Numbered from the stretch's first letter, positions 22,048 to 33,709 are shown. The stretch is 64,000 nt of DNA from Tanypteryx hageni (GCA_028673005.1 CM054116.1:134965681-135029680); one strand, 5' to 3'. Numbers and translations are program-made. Notes: generated by a model from the letters alone, not told the origin.

Positions 22048-23011
22048 CAATTGACGCTTAGTTACGTCTTAGTATAATGTGAATTGTCAACAGGAAGTAA
22101 ATATTGACAACGATCCCAGGGTTAGCAACATGTAATTTGCCGTATAAATACGGAGAAAGTCATGTGTTGCCCACATCAGTTTATTTAAAATGTAATACCA
22201 AGATATTTGAATTCTTCCTTTGTTTGGTCTCATTCCATGTTCCTTTATTTATCAAGCACATGTGATAATTCTTTTATGAATCGATATTTCTTTAGTGAAA
22301 CATAATAGGAATTCGACCGTTTCGATATACGATTTTGTTTTTGTCTTATTGGTTGCCTTCTCTTAATTGAACAGTATCTTCAGTCATAATGCTTATGTTA
22401 TTATGTTCCAATTTTCTTTCTGTTAATAAAATTGTGGCTGTATAGTAACTATTGCATCACCCTGTATATGTAAGTAGATGCAGGTTTCACAATACTTAAT
22501 TCCTATTCGTTAATGCTCCTGCGCGATTTATTCAGCGTGCGATCAACATATGTTCCGTAAAATGCATTCTGTTCTTAATTTATATTCAAGTTTTACTGTT
22601 CAATTTTAAATATAATTGCAATGCAAATGACTGCCTATTCTACGCTACGTAATATGGTTAACAGAGAATACTTTGGTATATTATTTATATACTAGCTATT
22701 TTCATTTCCATTAATAGAATCTCAGGAACGAATTAAATCTTGTAACGTCATTTCTTATGGAAGTACGTGTTCCGAATAGCGCTGTTTCAGTTAGCGCTCG
22801 ATTTACCTGGGACCAGTTAAGAGCGTTAATCGGGGAGTGGGTGTACTTGGAATACTCCTATACTTTTTAGCTTCATGTAAGATATAATAAAAGTCTTCAC
22901 CCCCTTGCAATCATTTCCGAATTAATCCTAAATCTATTTTTCTCATTAGTGAAGAAAGTTTTGTATTTTAAGGTAATCATTAATTTTGAAGCTGATAACT
23001 GAGAAATGCCA
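22048..23011. other. Unassigned AT-rich spacer
   Basis: No gene or clear transposon terminus is seen. Confidence 0.4.
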
Positions 23012-23019
23012 TATATAAT

Positions 23020-24241
23020 TAGGGTACGAATTTTTCGGGTTTTACCCTCCGATTGCCTTTTTTAAATTTCGGGTAAAACTCGAAAAAAACCAAAGTATTA
23101 GTTTTCTTTAAACACATTTTTTATATTTGGTCACAGAATTACTATTCTGGCATGTGTAGGCACCTAAGCGCATAAATGCAGTCCGAAATGTTCGTGATCA
23201 GGCTGTTTATTCTCTTTGTAAACAATTTATTTGTAAGCTTACTTTGTAGCACAATCTTAATCTCCTTGGTTTGCTCGCGCAACTAATAGTCAAGGATGTC
23301 GCCTTAGCTAGTCGCTGCTACATCTTCGATGGGATAAGGAAAAAAGAGCCCAAGTATCTGTTAGTTGAAAACACTACGAAAGAAAAATCATTTCACTAAT
23401 ATCTGCTGTTTTCAAAAGACGTTGAACGGGAAACAAGATCTTTGTGCAGCCTGCGAGCATGGGCGGATTCAGACTTCATCCAAGGGGGGGGGGAAATGAA
23501 AATGCATTTGATACCTTTTTGTTTAAAATATATTTTAATCAGAAAAAGCAAATATGGAACTTATTAGTAAAATGCGAACACATTAGGACTGCACAGGCAA
23601 TACATCGATTAATACTGAAAAAAGAATTAAATAGAATTTTATTCAACAAAATTAATACCACTTAACAATGTCTTTATGATTTTAAATTAAAGATTATACA
23701 TATACATAACATATTTTACGAGGTTATATATTTATATTGTATTAATGGCGAATGAATGCAGTTAGTAAGTATAAATATGCAATTAATTAGACATATTTAA
23801 GATTATAAAATCAGCATCTCAACACGAAGAAATGGAGTTAAATGGTAATTTTTTCGAGTTTTCAGAAATTGTAGGGGGGGGGGGTAATTACCCCCTTTGC
23901 CCCCCCTTGAATCCGCCCATGCCTGCGAGGTGTTCCTCTCCACCTGGAGGCATTTAACACAAGATATCACACTCTCAAACTTACTTAAGGTATACTAAAA
24001 AGTTTTGATTGTTGATCAAACTTTAAAATTTTTAAACAAGATTTTTATTTAAAAATAATTTTATCCAAATTACAAAATAATGAAACCCAAAAATTACCCG
24101 AGTTTGAACTATTTTTAAAACCTCGAAAAATCTCTTACTTATTTATAACCAATTTTAACCTGAATGAAAAGGAAAATAATAAAACCAGATATTTACCCTC
24201 CGAATGAATTTTTTTTTTAAACCTGAAAAATCTATGCCCTA
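23020..24241. mobile_element. hAT (Ac-like) element with 8-bp duplication
   Basis: Ends are TAGGGTACGAATTTTTCGGG and, on the minus strand, TAGGGCATAGATTTTTCAGG. The 8-mer TATATAAT flanks both (23012-23019 and 24242-24249). CCCTCCGAAT-like motifs recur inside each end. The TAGGG start matches Ac-type hAT elements. It contains a second hAT MITE at 23458-23921, so its own original length was about 750 bases. Confidence 0.85.
23458..23921. mobile_element. hAT MITE nested in the 23020 element
   Basis: Ends CATGGGCGGATTCA and, inverted, TGAATCCGCCCATG are flanked by identical CCTGCGAG (23450-23457 and 23922-23929). G-runs lie inside both ends. Removing it restores a continuous parent element. Confidence 0.93.
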
Positions 24242-24249
24242 TATATAAT

Positions 24250-25980
24250 CAATTGTAAGTTGACATTTTTTTTCCTTCTTAGAAATTGCCACTCAGCTTA
24301 GAATTGGTGCCTTAAAAGTCAATGATTGAAAAAGAAAGTAATCAATGCATTAAGGGGCCTATAATATACTTTTTCAAATATTTTCGTTAAAATTGGGTTT
24401 GGATAGAATTCATGTCATAGGGGCTTCCTCTTTTCTTATATAAAGGAACTACTTGAGAGATCTTTAGTGGTGTTGGAAAATTCCATATTGTAGGGACTCA
24501 TTGATAAGAAACACAAGGGGGGGACTTAATTATATTAAAACAATGAATCATAATAAAATTTGGTATTTCATCAATGCCAGCAGTATTTTTTGAACCAAGG
24601 TAATAATAAACTTCAATTCATCTTCATAGCAAGGAGAAAGAAAAAAGAATGAGTGGACTTGGGTATATTTAGATAATCTAAGTTGCCCATAGTTTGAGGT
24701 CAGAATGGCTGGTGGGAGAAATGATTACTAAACAAGTGAAGATATAAAAATGAATTTTTATAACCAACTTTTATATAGTTAATACTTCAATAAGAATTAA
24801 CTCTATAATATAATTATGATAACCTTTCTGCTTGCATGGGCGTAAAAAGTTGCAAAAGTGTCTACCAGCTGTTGAGTGATGTGAGGTCGCTCTATTTAAC
24901 CTTTAATCTTTTTACAGTTGAGAGAATGGCAGACAGAAGTAGAGAACTCAGTGGCAAACGTAAGAATGCTTGGTATATAAGTGGTAAGAAGTTCGATAGT
25001 ATCTTTTGTTTCATTAATGAAACTATTGACTTATCTAATCATATAGCTTAAAATTAATGAAAATATACTGCTATTTCAGAGTAATTCAGCTTTAGATACT
25101 AGTAGGAGTGAAACTTGAATATTTCATATTTTAGTCACCCAACCTAAATGACAAAAATAATAAATTCTTTTCCTAACATCACATCAACCATCCATATAAA
25201 ACTACTTCATAAGTATAGTTAGGTGTAGAATCGCTAAGCTACAAAACAACACTTTAAAATGTTTTATTTAAATTTGTTCAAATTAACATCCCTTACAAGA
25301 GCATTACCTAGCTTAAATATTGAAAAAAAAAGGAATAATATACTTAAATGTGAGGTCTTTCAGAAAATGCAACAACAACTGCTCTTAAAAGTCTATAATT
25401 AGAAAAGATTTCATCCAAAGTAAAAAATAAGCCAAGTGAACAGTTCCAAAGAATAAAATTATGTCCATGGCACAAACTACATAAACAAATATAGTCATCT
25501 AAAGTAGTTTTCAAATGAATTTTCAATGTGAACTATTATGAGAAGATCGCATTAATGATTATTAATAGTAGAGCAATAAAAATGTGATTATAATGTAATA
25601 TAATAAAATACATGTATAAGGCAATACTATAAGAGCAATAAGAATTTAATAATAAAGTTCATCAAAAGCTTACATGTACCCTGACTTTCCAGCCATCATT
25701 CTTAATGAAACTCATAGGGAAAAGTTTTTTGAATAATCTTAAATGAATAAAGATAAAAAGTTTTTAAGATAAATAAAAACACTATCAATAATAATTACGA
25801 TAAATAAAACCTTACAATTATTAGCAAAAATATCCCTTCAAAAAATGTAGGACATAAATCCACATTAAAATAAAGAGACTATTGAACAATGACAATAGAT
25901 TGTTTAATCTTGTTGCTATGATTGAGTCGTCTATCTTCCCATGCGAATTCAAATACGCATTTATTGCAGTGCCAATGCAA
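24250..25980. other. Mostly unassigned; one possible small exon
   Basis: AT-rich sequence. A candidate 42- or 66-base exon (24918-24959 or -24983) has an AG acceptor and two GTAAG donors. No other gene signal. Confidence 0.35.
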
Positions 25981-25984
25981 GGAT

Positions 25985-26060
25985 CTGGTGGCCGAGGTGA
26001 CTAAACCACTCGTTTTACGTGATGGTGAGGTGAGGTGGTTCGAACCCCGCAAGCTTTGGA
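25985..26060 (+). repeat. tRNA-like (SINE head) sequence
   Basis: TGGTGGCCGAGGTGA resembles a Pol III A box of Leu/Ser tRNA type, and GGTTCGAACCC is a B box about 45 bases later. The stems do not fold into a convincing tRNA, so a tRNA-derived SINE head is likelier than a tRNA gene. Confidence 0.5.
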
Positions 26061-26260
26061 TTTACCAGAATGACCCTTCACTTGAGGTGCAGGTTATAGA
26101 ATACCAAGGTTTTTTTATCTGTTAACAATTTTTCAGATTTATCTAGATTTGTTATTACAATTGAGCATCCTTACATTATTACAGGTACTTTTGGCGGTAT
26201 TAATAAGTTGACGGTATTCCCTTTTCAAAATTTTGTATTTAGCTAAAAGATCACTTTTAT

Positions 26261-26320
26261 CAGTGCTTTTTTTCTGGCAGAATGCACCGGAATGGCATTC
26301 CAGCACCTATTTTCCTACTA
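26261..26320 (+). repeat. hAT-like terminus (fragment)
   Basis: CAGTGCTTTTTTTCTGGCAG followed by an ACCGG motif is closely related to the ends of the 49905-50371 element. Confidence 0.5.
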
Positions 26321-26911
26321 TTTTAGCCCAACAATAAACAAACTGTATTATTTGTATAGTACAAAAAGAAAAAAAGGTGTAAATTAAGTAAATGCACAGG
26401 ACAAAACTTTGATTTCAACAAACAGTACTTTTGAAAGGTAGAACGGAAGAAGTAAATGACACCCATTGTTCACACGTCTGATGGTCAGACTGACCCTACT
26501 TTAATTGTCTTGAACTTTTCCATCTCACAAGACGATATTTGGTTGTCTGTGCATTGTCAAGTTGCTCAGCAGCAGGCTGCAGTAGATGCTATTAAACATT
26601 GGGCCAAGAGCAGTGCTAATTTCACACATTATGATATTTTCAAGCTTTCCTTAATGATCTATGTTGTGCTTGTCATTATTTTGGGAGTGTGTTAAAAGCT
26701 TCCATTGGTGTGTAACTACTAGTATCAAATCTGTAATGAGATTAACAGTAACAGTTGTTTTTAATACAGAGCATTTAAAATGAATCTTACAATATTGCAG
26801 TGCCAACATTTATTTGGCCATAATTAAATAGTACTATTCACCAATGTTCAGAATCAGTGCGGTATATTTCATGTTTTGATTAATTTTTGTGCCTCGGGTG
26901 TATCTGCCAAT

Positions 26912-28862
26912 ATGAGCAAGATAGTTGATTATTTTTCGTCACCACAGCCTAAAAAACCGAAAGTTGAAGAAGAGACTAAGACTGTAAAAGCTGATGAAAC
27001 TCCTTCTACATCTACATATTCCTGTGGTGAAGTTGAAGACTGGAATGTAAATAATTGGCCTAACTACTGGAATTCGAAACAAATGAATGATTTTTTTCAA
27101 AAGTACGACTGGTTAGGTGAAATGAACCAGAAAATTGGTTGCATTCTGTGTCGAAACGTTGGGACATTTGGGGTAGAGAAAAAGATGGGAATGAAAATAC
27201 CCAAAGAGTGGGCCAATTATGATATCACAGCATATGGCGAATCGCAAAGACAACAATTAACGTCATTGCAAAAAAATTATTCAACCGCAGAGACAGTTCA
27301 AGTCACAAAGCTGCTGCATGAAATCGCTATCTTGTGAAAATGAAGTAAAAGCCCGAGTATTTCATATGGCATATAAAGCGGCATAAAATAATCAGTCCTT
27401 CAACAATTTTGAAAATGAGATTGATGTGCAATCTCTTAATGGTGTCGACATAGTTCGCATACTTCACTCCACTAATGCCTGCATCAATATTGTCAATCAC
27501 ATAGCCAATGACATGAGAAATAACTGAGTTAAAAAGACTATAAATTGTAATAGCAGGATCTCCTTAATCATTGATGAATCTACTACTCTAAGCAAGAAAT
27601 CTACATTGATTCTATATGTATGAGTTTTTATCCCAGATTGCGGAATGAGTGCACTAGTAAATTTATTCCTTGATTTAATAGAGCTGGAAGATGTTACGGT
27701 ATAAGGAATTTTTACCTCATTGTTTCAACATCTCAAATCACTTGGAATGACCGAAGATTATTTGAGTGAACATTTACTTTCTGTTGCTTGTGATGGTGAT
27801 GTTAGGAAATCGTTCTGGAGTTAAGAAATTGATAAAAGAAAGGTTTCCCTCTGTAATTGTATGGTACTGTGCTAATCACAGGTTAGAATTATCAGTAAGT
27901 GATGCTGTACAAGCTGTCTCAGGAACCAACAGGTTCAAATCCTTGATTAACATACTTTATGATCTGTATCATGCGTCACTAAAAACATAGAGAACTTCAT
28001 GTATGTGCAAAGTTACTGGAACTGAAATTGTTGGACAAATTTTAAGTACTAGGTGGGTAGTCTCAAGCTTCAAGTCAGTTTCTGCAGTGTGGGAAGACTA
28101 TGAAGCTTTGGTGCTTCATTTTGTTGAAGCTAAAAATGATTCCAGCAGAGACAAGAAAGACAGATGCATGTACAAAGGTTTAGACAGGAAAATTACTTCA
28201 GTGGAATTTATACTGGATTTAGTACTGATTTGTGATATACTCCAAGAACTATCTAATCTAAGCCTAGCATTACAAGAATATGACATGGACTTATACAGAG
28301 CATATTGTTAAAATATTTGAAGAACAGAAGACGTGTCCCAGATCATACTATGAAAATGCCATCACTGCAGCAAAAAGTCTCAACTTCATAGGAATTGCTC
28401 TTCATCAAAGAAATGAAAAATGTGATCCTCCTATCTGTTTTTATGATAACCTGAATATGTCCATGGCGAAAAGACTGCTGGATGATGACGATGCCTATTT
28501 ACGAAATGGGCATTCTAGATTCTAAACAGTGGCCAGAAGATATAGAAAGTAATTTGACATTTGGTCAGAAAGAAATTAAAAACTTGTCCAAAAAGCTTTG
28601 ACTTAATGAAAGACAGATGATTTGTGGATTTCAAGAATATCTGGTTGACAAAAAAGTCCCAGAAAAATTAAAGCCATTGAAACGTTTTCTAGACATTATT
28701 CCTATCTCTTCATCAGAATGTAAAAGAGGGTTTTTGCAAATCAATCTTATAGTGACTCCATCAAGATCTTTGTTGCTGATTACCACTGTGTCAACACTGC
28801 TATTCATCGGGATTGTTGGTCCTCCTTTGACTCAATCTGATCCACCAAAATATGTACAATGA
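26912..28862 (+). pseudogene. hAT-family transposase (KIAA1586/ZMYM-like), decayed
   Basis: An open start (26912, MSKIVDYFSSPQPKKPKVEE) leads into a tryptophan-rich segment (EDWNVNNWPNYWNSKQMNDF) with a CILC zinc-finger motif. Further pieces in other frames follow. At 27790-27990 they include VMLGNRSGVKKLIKERFPS and WYCANHRLELSVSDAVQ, the typical hAT catalytic-region CxxHRLEL motif. At 28020-28310 they include ILSTRWVVSSFKSVSAVW, and at 28640-28790 the dimerisation motif PISSSECKRGF. Numerous stops and frameshifts lie between 27337 and 28620. This is the layout of hAT transposases that gave rise to KIAA1586-type genes. No clear terminal repeats were found. Confidence 0.82.
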
Positions 28863-29125
28863 TGGCTACTTCACAGACGACATTCTGCAACAGCTGCACA
28901 GAGCAAACAACGGAATCGAGACAACAAAGACATGAAGCATATTTGGCAAGTCTTACATATAATCTTCTACCATGGGAGAGTTATATATTTTTTGTCCTCC
29001 AATGCTAGTGATGTAAGGGTAAAATAGTTGTTAGGTATTTTAGGAAGTTTGGTACTCTTCCAGATGGGTACCCCCCTCCCTGGCGTTTCTAAGATAATTT
29101 TATTTGGTAAATAAAATATAATAAA

Positions 29126-30056
29126 CTATGTCACAACAGCTGGATGAGTTGAGGCATTTTAATTCGAGAAAACTATGGGAGAAATTAAATCTAGACGATG
29201 ACGAATTCTTGAGTTGGTCGCAGAAGCTGGAATTAGCACAGAATAAATGATTTCACAAATGCGGGAGAAAGATGAAACTCAAGAAACCACAGATTGGACA
29301 TACCTTCGGGAACTGGAAATGCAACCATTGTAACACAAATGAATGATTTATGAAGGGATCCTTTTTTGAGGGTGTAAAAATAACAACGAAAGAAGTACTT
29401 CAATTAGCCTACTATTGGACTAGAAAAACACACAACGTAGAAGAAATAATGTTTGACATGAGTAAATGTGATGGATCAAGTGTAAGTCAAAACACTATTG
29501 TTGATTTTAACAACTTCTTCAGAGATATTTGTTGCCTATATTTTTTGAACAACGAACAAACTCTTGAAGGACCAGGAGCAATAGTGGAAATAGATGAGAC
29601 AGTCATTTCGAAGAGGAAATGCGATAGAGGACGTGTTGTCATCGATCAAGTGGGTTTTCGGAATGATAGAGACAGGAACGCAAAGATGTCCTCAAAACAG
29701 TCCAAAAAAGAAACGCCAATACTTTACTGCCATTAATTGAAAAGTACGTTCTTCCCGGAACTATAATAATATCGGATTGCTGGAAAGCTTACTAAGGGAT
29801 AAATTCACTTCCAACCGGATACAAACACTGGAAAGTGAATCATAGCAAAAATTTTGCGGACCAACAAAATAAAGCGATACACACGCAAGCTATTGAAAGC
29901 ACATGGCAGAAGTTTAAGATGCGCCATAAGAAAGAATTTGGAACAAAGAGAAATCACCTAAACAGCTACATAGAAGAATTTATTTGGCGAAAGAAATTTT
30001 TGGGTACCGATTACCATTTAGTTTCGCAAATAACAGAGTTATATTCTTTGCCCTAA
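29126..30056 (+). pseudogene. Merlin (IS1595/ISXO2-like) transposase, decayed
   Basis: The reading starts MSQQLDELRHFNSRKLWEKL and soon meets a stop. A zinc-ribbon-like CNHCN follows at about 29320. The open block 29350-29736 holds the first catalytic motif VEIDETVISKRK. A frame change at about 29700 gives TLLPLIEKYVLPGTIIISDC with WKAY (second catalytic aspartate). Then 29835-30056 gives NHSKNF, HTQAIESTWQKFK (third catalytic glutamate region) and FIWRKKF. The order D..D..E matches DDE_Tnp_IS1595. Stops and at least one frameshift make it non-functional. Confidence 0.88.
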
Positions 30057-30292
30057 AGGTTGTCTTAATGGAAAATTATTAAAAAATACACATTAAAAAA
30101 CATTTGTTTTATTTAAAATAAAAATATCGTAAGAATTGAAGGGGGGTTGGGGGGTAAAATATATTAAAAACGAAACACAGATAAACATTTTATTTTGCAA
30201 TGGGGGCTCCGCCCCCTAATTTAATCTAATCAAAGATACTAAAACCGTAAAACACTAATATGTATGTTTTATTTTACATAGAAACGCTAGGG

Positions 30293-30301
30293 AGGGAGAC
30301 T
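30293..30301. repeat. LINE target-site duplication, copy 1
   Basis: AGGGAGACT, repeated at 33077-33085. Confidence 0.85.
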
Positions 30302-33076
30302 CATCATCATCATGCTTCTGTCCGAAGACAGGTTTTAACTGAATCGCTGCCTCCATTTCTCTCTCTCCCAAGAAGCCTCTTTTATACCTCTATAAGTAGT
30401 ATATCCCTGCTTTATATTATCTAATATTCCTATTCTTTTTCTCCCTCTTCCTCTTTTTCCACTAATTTTTCCTTCTAAGATCGTCCTTTGTAAACACTGT
30501 CTTCTCAATATGTGCCCTATCCAATTTGCTTTTCTTTTCCTGATTGTTTTTATTAGCGTCCTTTCTTCTCCCACCATTTCTAATACTTCTTCGTTTCTCT
30601 TCCTCTCTGTCCATTTCACTTTCATCATTCTTCTCCATACCCACATCTCAAAACTTTCTAAATATTTTTCTTCCTTTCTCCTTACCGTCCACGTCTCTGC
30701 ACCATAAAGAGCTATGCTCCATATGTAGCATTTTGCTAATTTCTTCCTTGTTTCTAGATTTATTTTCTTGCTTGTGAGAAGCTCCTTCTTCTCGTTAAAT
30801 GCTGCTTTTGCCATTGCAATCCTACTTCTGATGTCCTGTGTACTACTTCCATCCTGTGCTAAAATACTGCCGAGATATTTGAAACTACTTACTTGTTCCA
30901 ATTTTTGGCCATTTACCATTATATTTAATTCTTTATGTTCCTTTGAAACCACCATGACTTTCGTTTTTTCTGTATTGATCTTCATTCCATATTGTTGGCC
31001 AACCTCAGCTAGTCTGTCTGTCATCCTCTGAAGCTCTTTCTCGCCTTCTGCTATTAAGCCCTGATCATCTGCGTATTTAATGGTGGTAATACTTTCACCT
31101 CCTATCTTAAATCCTTTCTCTTCCATCAACGCTTCTTCTGTTATTGTTTCTGCATAAATATTAAATATCGCTGGTGAAATAGGACAACCCTGCCTCACTC
31201 CCCTCCCTATTGAAGTACTTTCTGTTTCTTCTCCTTCAACCCTGACTCTAATCTTTTGATCAAAGTAAAGGTTTTTAAGCAGTCTTTTATCTTTCCAATC
31301 TATTCCTATTTTGTTTAAAATACCCAGCATCTTATCCCATTTCACTCGGTCAAAAGCTTTCTCCCAATCTACAAAACAAAAATACATATCTTTATTGACT
31401 TCTAGCGCTCTTTCTATCATGATCCTCATACATCCTATAGCATCTCTAGTCCCCCTTCCTCTTCTAAAACCAAACTGATTATCTTGCAGCTCCTTTTCTA
31501 TTTTACATTCAATTCTTTTGGTTATTATTCTGGTTAGAACTTTAGCTGTATGAGAAATTAAACTAATAGTTCTGTAATCCTTACAACATTTTGCATTGTT
31601 CTTTTTCTCCAGTGGTACCATCACAACATCTAAAAAATCTTCAGGCCATACGCCAGTATCATATACTTGGTTAAAAAATTTTGTGAGTTGCTTAACTGCT
31701 TTAGACCCCAAAACCTTAAGAACGTCCACGGGTATATCATCACTCCCAACTGCCTTTCTTCTTTTCATGTCATCAATTGCTCTTTTAACTTCAGACTCGA
31801 GAATACTTGGTCCTAGCTGATCTTCTTCTACATCCTCTTCTTCATTTAATTCAATATTTCTTGGCTTTCCTTCTTTGTCATACAGAACCTCAATGTATTC
31901 TTTCCAGACATTCTTTACATTGTCTGGCTCCGATACTATTTTACCACTTTTGTTCATGATTCCTTTACGTCCTATCTTTCTTGCTTTTTTCTTGAATAGT
32001 TCCCTTGCTTTGCTATACATGAGGTCTGTTCTACAAATTCTTTCACATTCGACAATCTCCTCGCATTTCTCATTTATCCACTGTTCTCTGGCTTTATCTG
32101 TTTCCCTTCTTAAAGCATTATTTAACTCCTTGTACTTTCTTTGGCCTTCTTCAGTGTTTATGTTCTTCCACTTTCTCCGCTCTTCCATTTTTTGCAGCAT
32201 GGCTGCTGTGATCCAGGGTTTTTTGTTTCTTTCACCCGTTATCTTTCCTACCTTCTTTTCCATTACATCTTTAATGTTGCTATGGATGTATCTCCACTCC
32301 TCATCTACATTCTTCCTATTTTCTTCATCTCTCTCCCCCAACCTTTCCTCCAGCTCAGTCATGATAGCCTCCTTGTTTTTGAGGAGTTCCTCTAAGTTCC
32401 ATTTCTTGTTAACTTTTACGTTTCTCTTAACGCTCTTCAGTCTACATTGTATATTTGCCACCAAAAGGTTGTGGTCAGAATCGATATCTGCCCCTGGTAG
32501 TGTTTTCACATTTTTAATGCTATTTCTAAATCTTTCATTGACTAGTATGTAATCTATCTGGTATCGTCTCTGGTCTCCTGGGCTTCTCCATGTGTAAAGT
32601 CTCCGCTGGTGATGCTTAAACCATGTATTAGTTACAATTAATCTATTTCTATGGCAGAATTCCACAAGTTTATCCCCTCTTTCATTTCTCTTCCCTAGTC
32701 CATATTTTCCCACTATGTTATCTTCCTGTCCCTCTCCGACTACACTGTTCCAATCTCCCATTACTATGGTGGTGATCCTTCCTTTTCCCTCCTCCTCCAA
32801 TATCTCCATAATCTGTTCATACATTTCATCTACTTCGTCGTCGCCAGCATTAGTCGTTGGCATATACACTTGAATTATAAGCATTTCCACTGGATCCATC
32901 TGAAGTTTTACGGCTATTAATCTATCATTAACTGTCACTACCTTGCTAATTCTTTCAGCTATCTCTTTTCTCATTATAATCCCCACTCCCCTTTCCTTTT
33001 TCTCCCCTCCTGAGTAAATAATCTTAAATTCGTCTGAATTTATTTCGCCTTCTCCTTCCCACCGAACTTCACTAAG
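30302..33076 (-). mobile_element. RTE-clade LINE inserted in the Merlin right end
   Basis: Read on the minus strand, the body runs from an endonuclease start at 33076 to a 3' tail ending in ATG repeats (CATCATCATCAT on the plus strand at 30302). A 9-bp duplication AGGGAGACT flanks it. The short 3' UTR and trinucleotide tail are typical of RTE elements. It is 5'-truncated by only a few dozen codons. Confidence 0.9.
30335..33076 (-). CDS. RTE LINE endonuclease-reverse transcriptase, open frame
   Basis: About 913 LINE-derived codons remain open; the seven codons before them (up to 33097) come from Merlin flank. The apurinic-type endonuclease starts at LSEVRWEGEGE (catalytic Glu), with GDWNSVVGEG (catalytic Asp/Asn), YQIDYILVNERF and the SDHNLLV end motif. 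The reverse transcriptase has FGFRRGRGTRDA, FVDWEKAFDRV, GVRQGCPISP and the active-site IKYADDQGLIA. The C-terminus has KANWIGHILRR. The layout matches RTE (often mislabelled craniofacial development protein 2). Only the first endonuclease strand, including the TWNV-type Asn motif, is missing. The open frame means a recent insertion, but the truncated 5' end probably leaves it inactive. Confidence 0.93.
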   Translation of the reverse strand, partial: LSEVRWEGEGEINSDEFKIIYSGGEKKERGVGIIMRKEIAERISKVVTVNDRLIAVKLQMDPVEMLIIQVYMPTTNAGDDEVDEMYEQIMEILEEEGKGRITTIVMGDWNSVVGEGQEDNIVGKYGLGKRNERGDKLVEFCHRNRLIVTNTWFKHHQRRLYTWRSPGDQRRYQIDYILVNERFRNSIKNVKTLPGADIDSDHNLLVANIQCRLKSVKRNVKVNKKWNLEELLKNKEAIMTELEERLGERDEENRKNVDEEWRYIHSNIKDVMEKKVGKITGERNKKPWITAAMLQKMEERRKWKNINTEEGQRKYKELNNALRRETDKAREQWINEKCEEIVECERICRTDLMYSKARELFKKKARKIGRKGIMNKSGKIVSEPDNVKNVWKEYIEVLYDKEGKPRNIELNEEEDVEEDQLGPSILESEVKRAIDDMKRRKAVGSDDIPVDVLKVLGSKAVKQLTKFFNQVYDTGVWPEDFLDVVMVPLEKKNNAKCCKDYRTISLISHTAKVLTRIITKRIECKIEKELQDNQFGFRRGRGTRDAIGCMRIMIERALEVNKDMYFCFVDWEKAFDRVKWDKMLGILNKIGIDWKDKRLLKNLYFDQKIRVRVEGEETESTSIGRGVRQGCPISPAIFNIYAETITEEALMEEKGFKIGGESITTIKYADDQGLIAEGEKELQRMTDRLAEVGQQYGMKINTEKTKVMVVSKEHKELNIMVNGQKLEQVSSFKYLGSILAQDGSSTQDIRSRIAMAKAAFNEKKELLTSKKINLETRKKLAKCYIWSIALYGAETWTVRRKEEKYLESFEMWVWRRMMKVKWTERKRNEEVLEMVGEERTLIKTIRKRKANWIGHILRRQCLQRTILEGKISGKRGRGRKRIGILDNIKQGYTTYRGIKEASWEREKWRQRFS

Positions 33077-33085
33077 AGGGAGACT
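33077..33085. repeat. LINE target-site duplication, copy 2
   Basis: AGGGAGACT, identical to 30293-30301. Confidence 0.85.
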
Positions 33086-33104
33086 ACCCAACTGCAAAAG
33101 TGCA

Positions 33105-33709
33105 TGTTTTCACATGTCATTGTGAGATGTACGGTTCAACTGAATCCCTTTTCACCAAAAAAGTGTTTAAAGACCGTTATTTATATTATAATTGAACACC
33201 CAAACCCTTATAAGGTATCGTCAGACTTGAGTTCCGGCACCTTTTTTTCTAAGTTGTACACTAGAATTGCTTTTATGACATTTTGATCAAGATGATGAAA
33301 ATTGGGATTTTGTCTATATAAAGCTAATAATCAAGAGCACCTTAATTGGGGTAATATTCCATTCCAAAAATTACTCTGCAACTTTCTTTGAATAAACTTC
33401 TCTCCTTTGGTTCATCAAATCCACCGCCTATCTCTGTAGAACCTAAAGAGCGCACTCAATAAAGGACTTCGATGTAGTCAATTGCCTTATTATTTTAATA
33501 AAATGATAAAACCATTACATGACTACATATACTATTGTATATTTATTTATTAATTATTTCTCGAATTTAACGATGATTTTTATGATTTTAAGTGATGTAC
33601 ACGCTTATTGTGATTTAAAAATATTTGTAGTATTGAGGTATTGCGTGAAATCGTCAGTCTCTTAGTGAACCAGAAATATTGTTACGAGGAGTTTATCCAG
33701 GTCATAAAA
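33105..33709. other. MPC2 5' flank
   Basis: It should contain the MPC2 promoter and 5' UTR. I see no clear core promoter element. It holds AT-rich sequence and a CAGACTTGAGTTCCGGCACC stretch (about 33223) resembling hAT ends. Confidence 0.35.

Larger units (their letters stand above)
29051..33104 (+). mobile_element. Merlin DNA transposon, right end split by a LINE
   Basis: The left end reads GGTACTCTTCCAGATGGGTA then CCCCCCTCCCTGGCGTTTCT. The right terminal repeat begins at about 30280 (GAAACGCTAGGGAGGGAGAC), is interrupted by the LINE at 30302-33076, and resumes as TACCCAACTGCAAAAGTGCA. Without the LINE the two ends align over about 40 bases with a handful of mismatches. The transposase remnant belongs to the IS1595/ISXO2-related Merlin superfamily. 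Outer ends are approximate because no clean 8-9 bp duplication was seen. Confidence 0.75.

Noticed and set aside
25985..26060. tRNA-Leu or tRNA-Ser gene
   Set aside because: A and B boxes are present but anticodon and acceptor stems do not pair, so it is listed only as a tRNA-like repeat.
31875..32552. Long plus-strand frame (225 codons) and several others between 30510 and 32552
   Set aside because: They lie antisense to the LINE protein and are composed of serine/leucine/phenylalanine-rich shadow translation.
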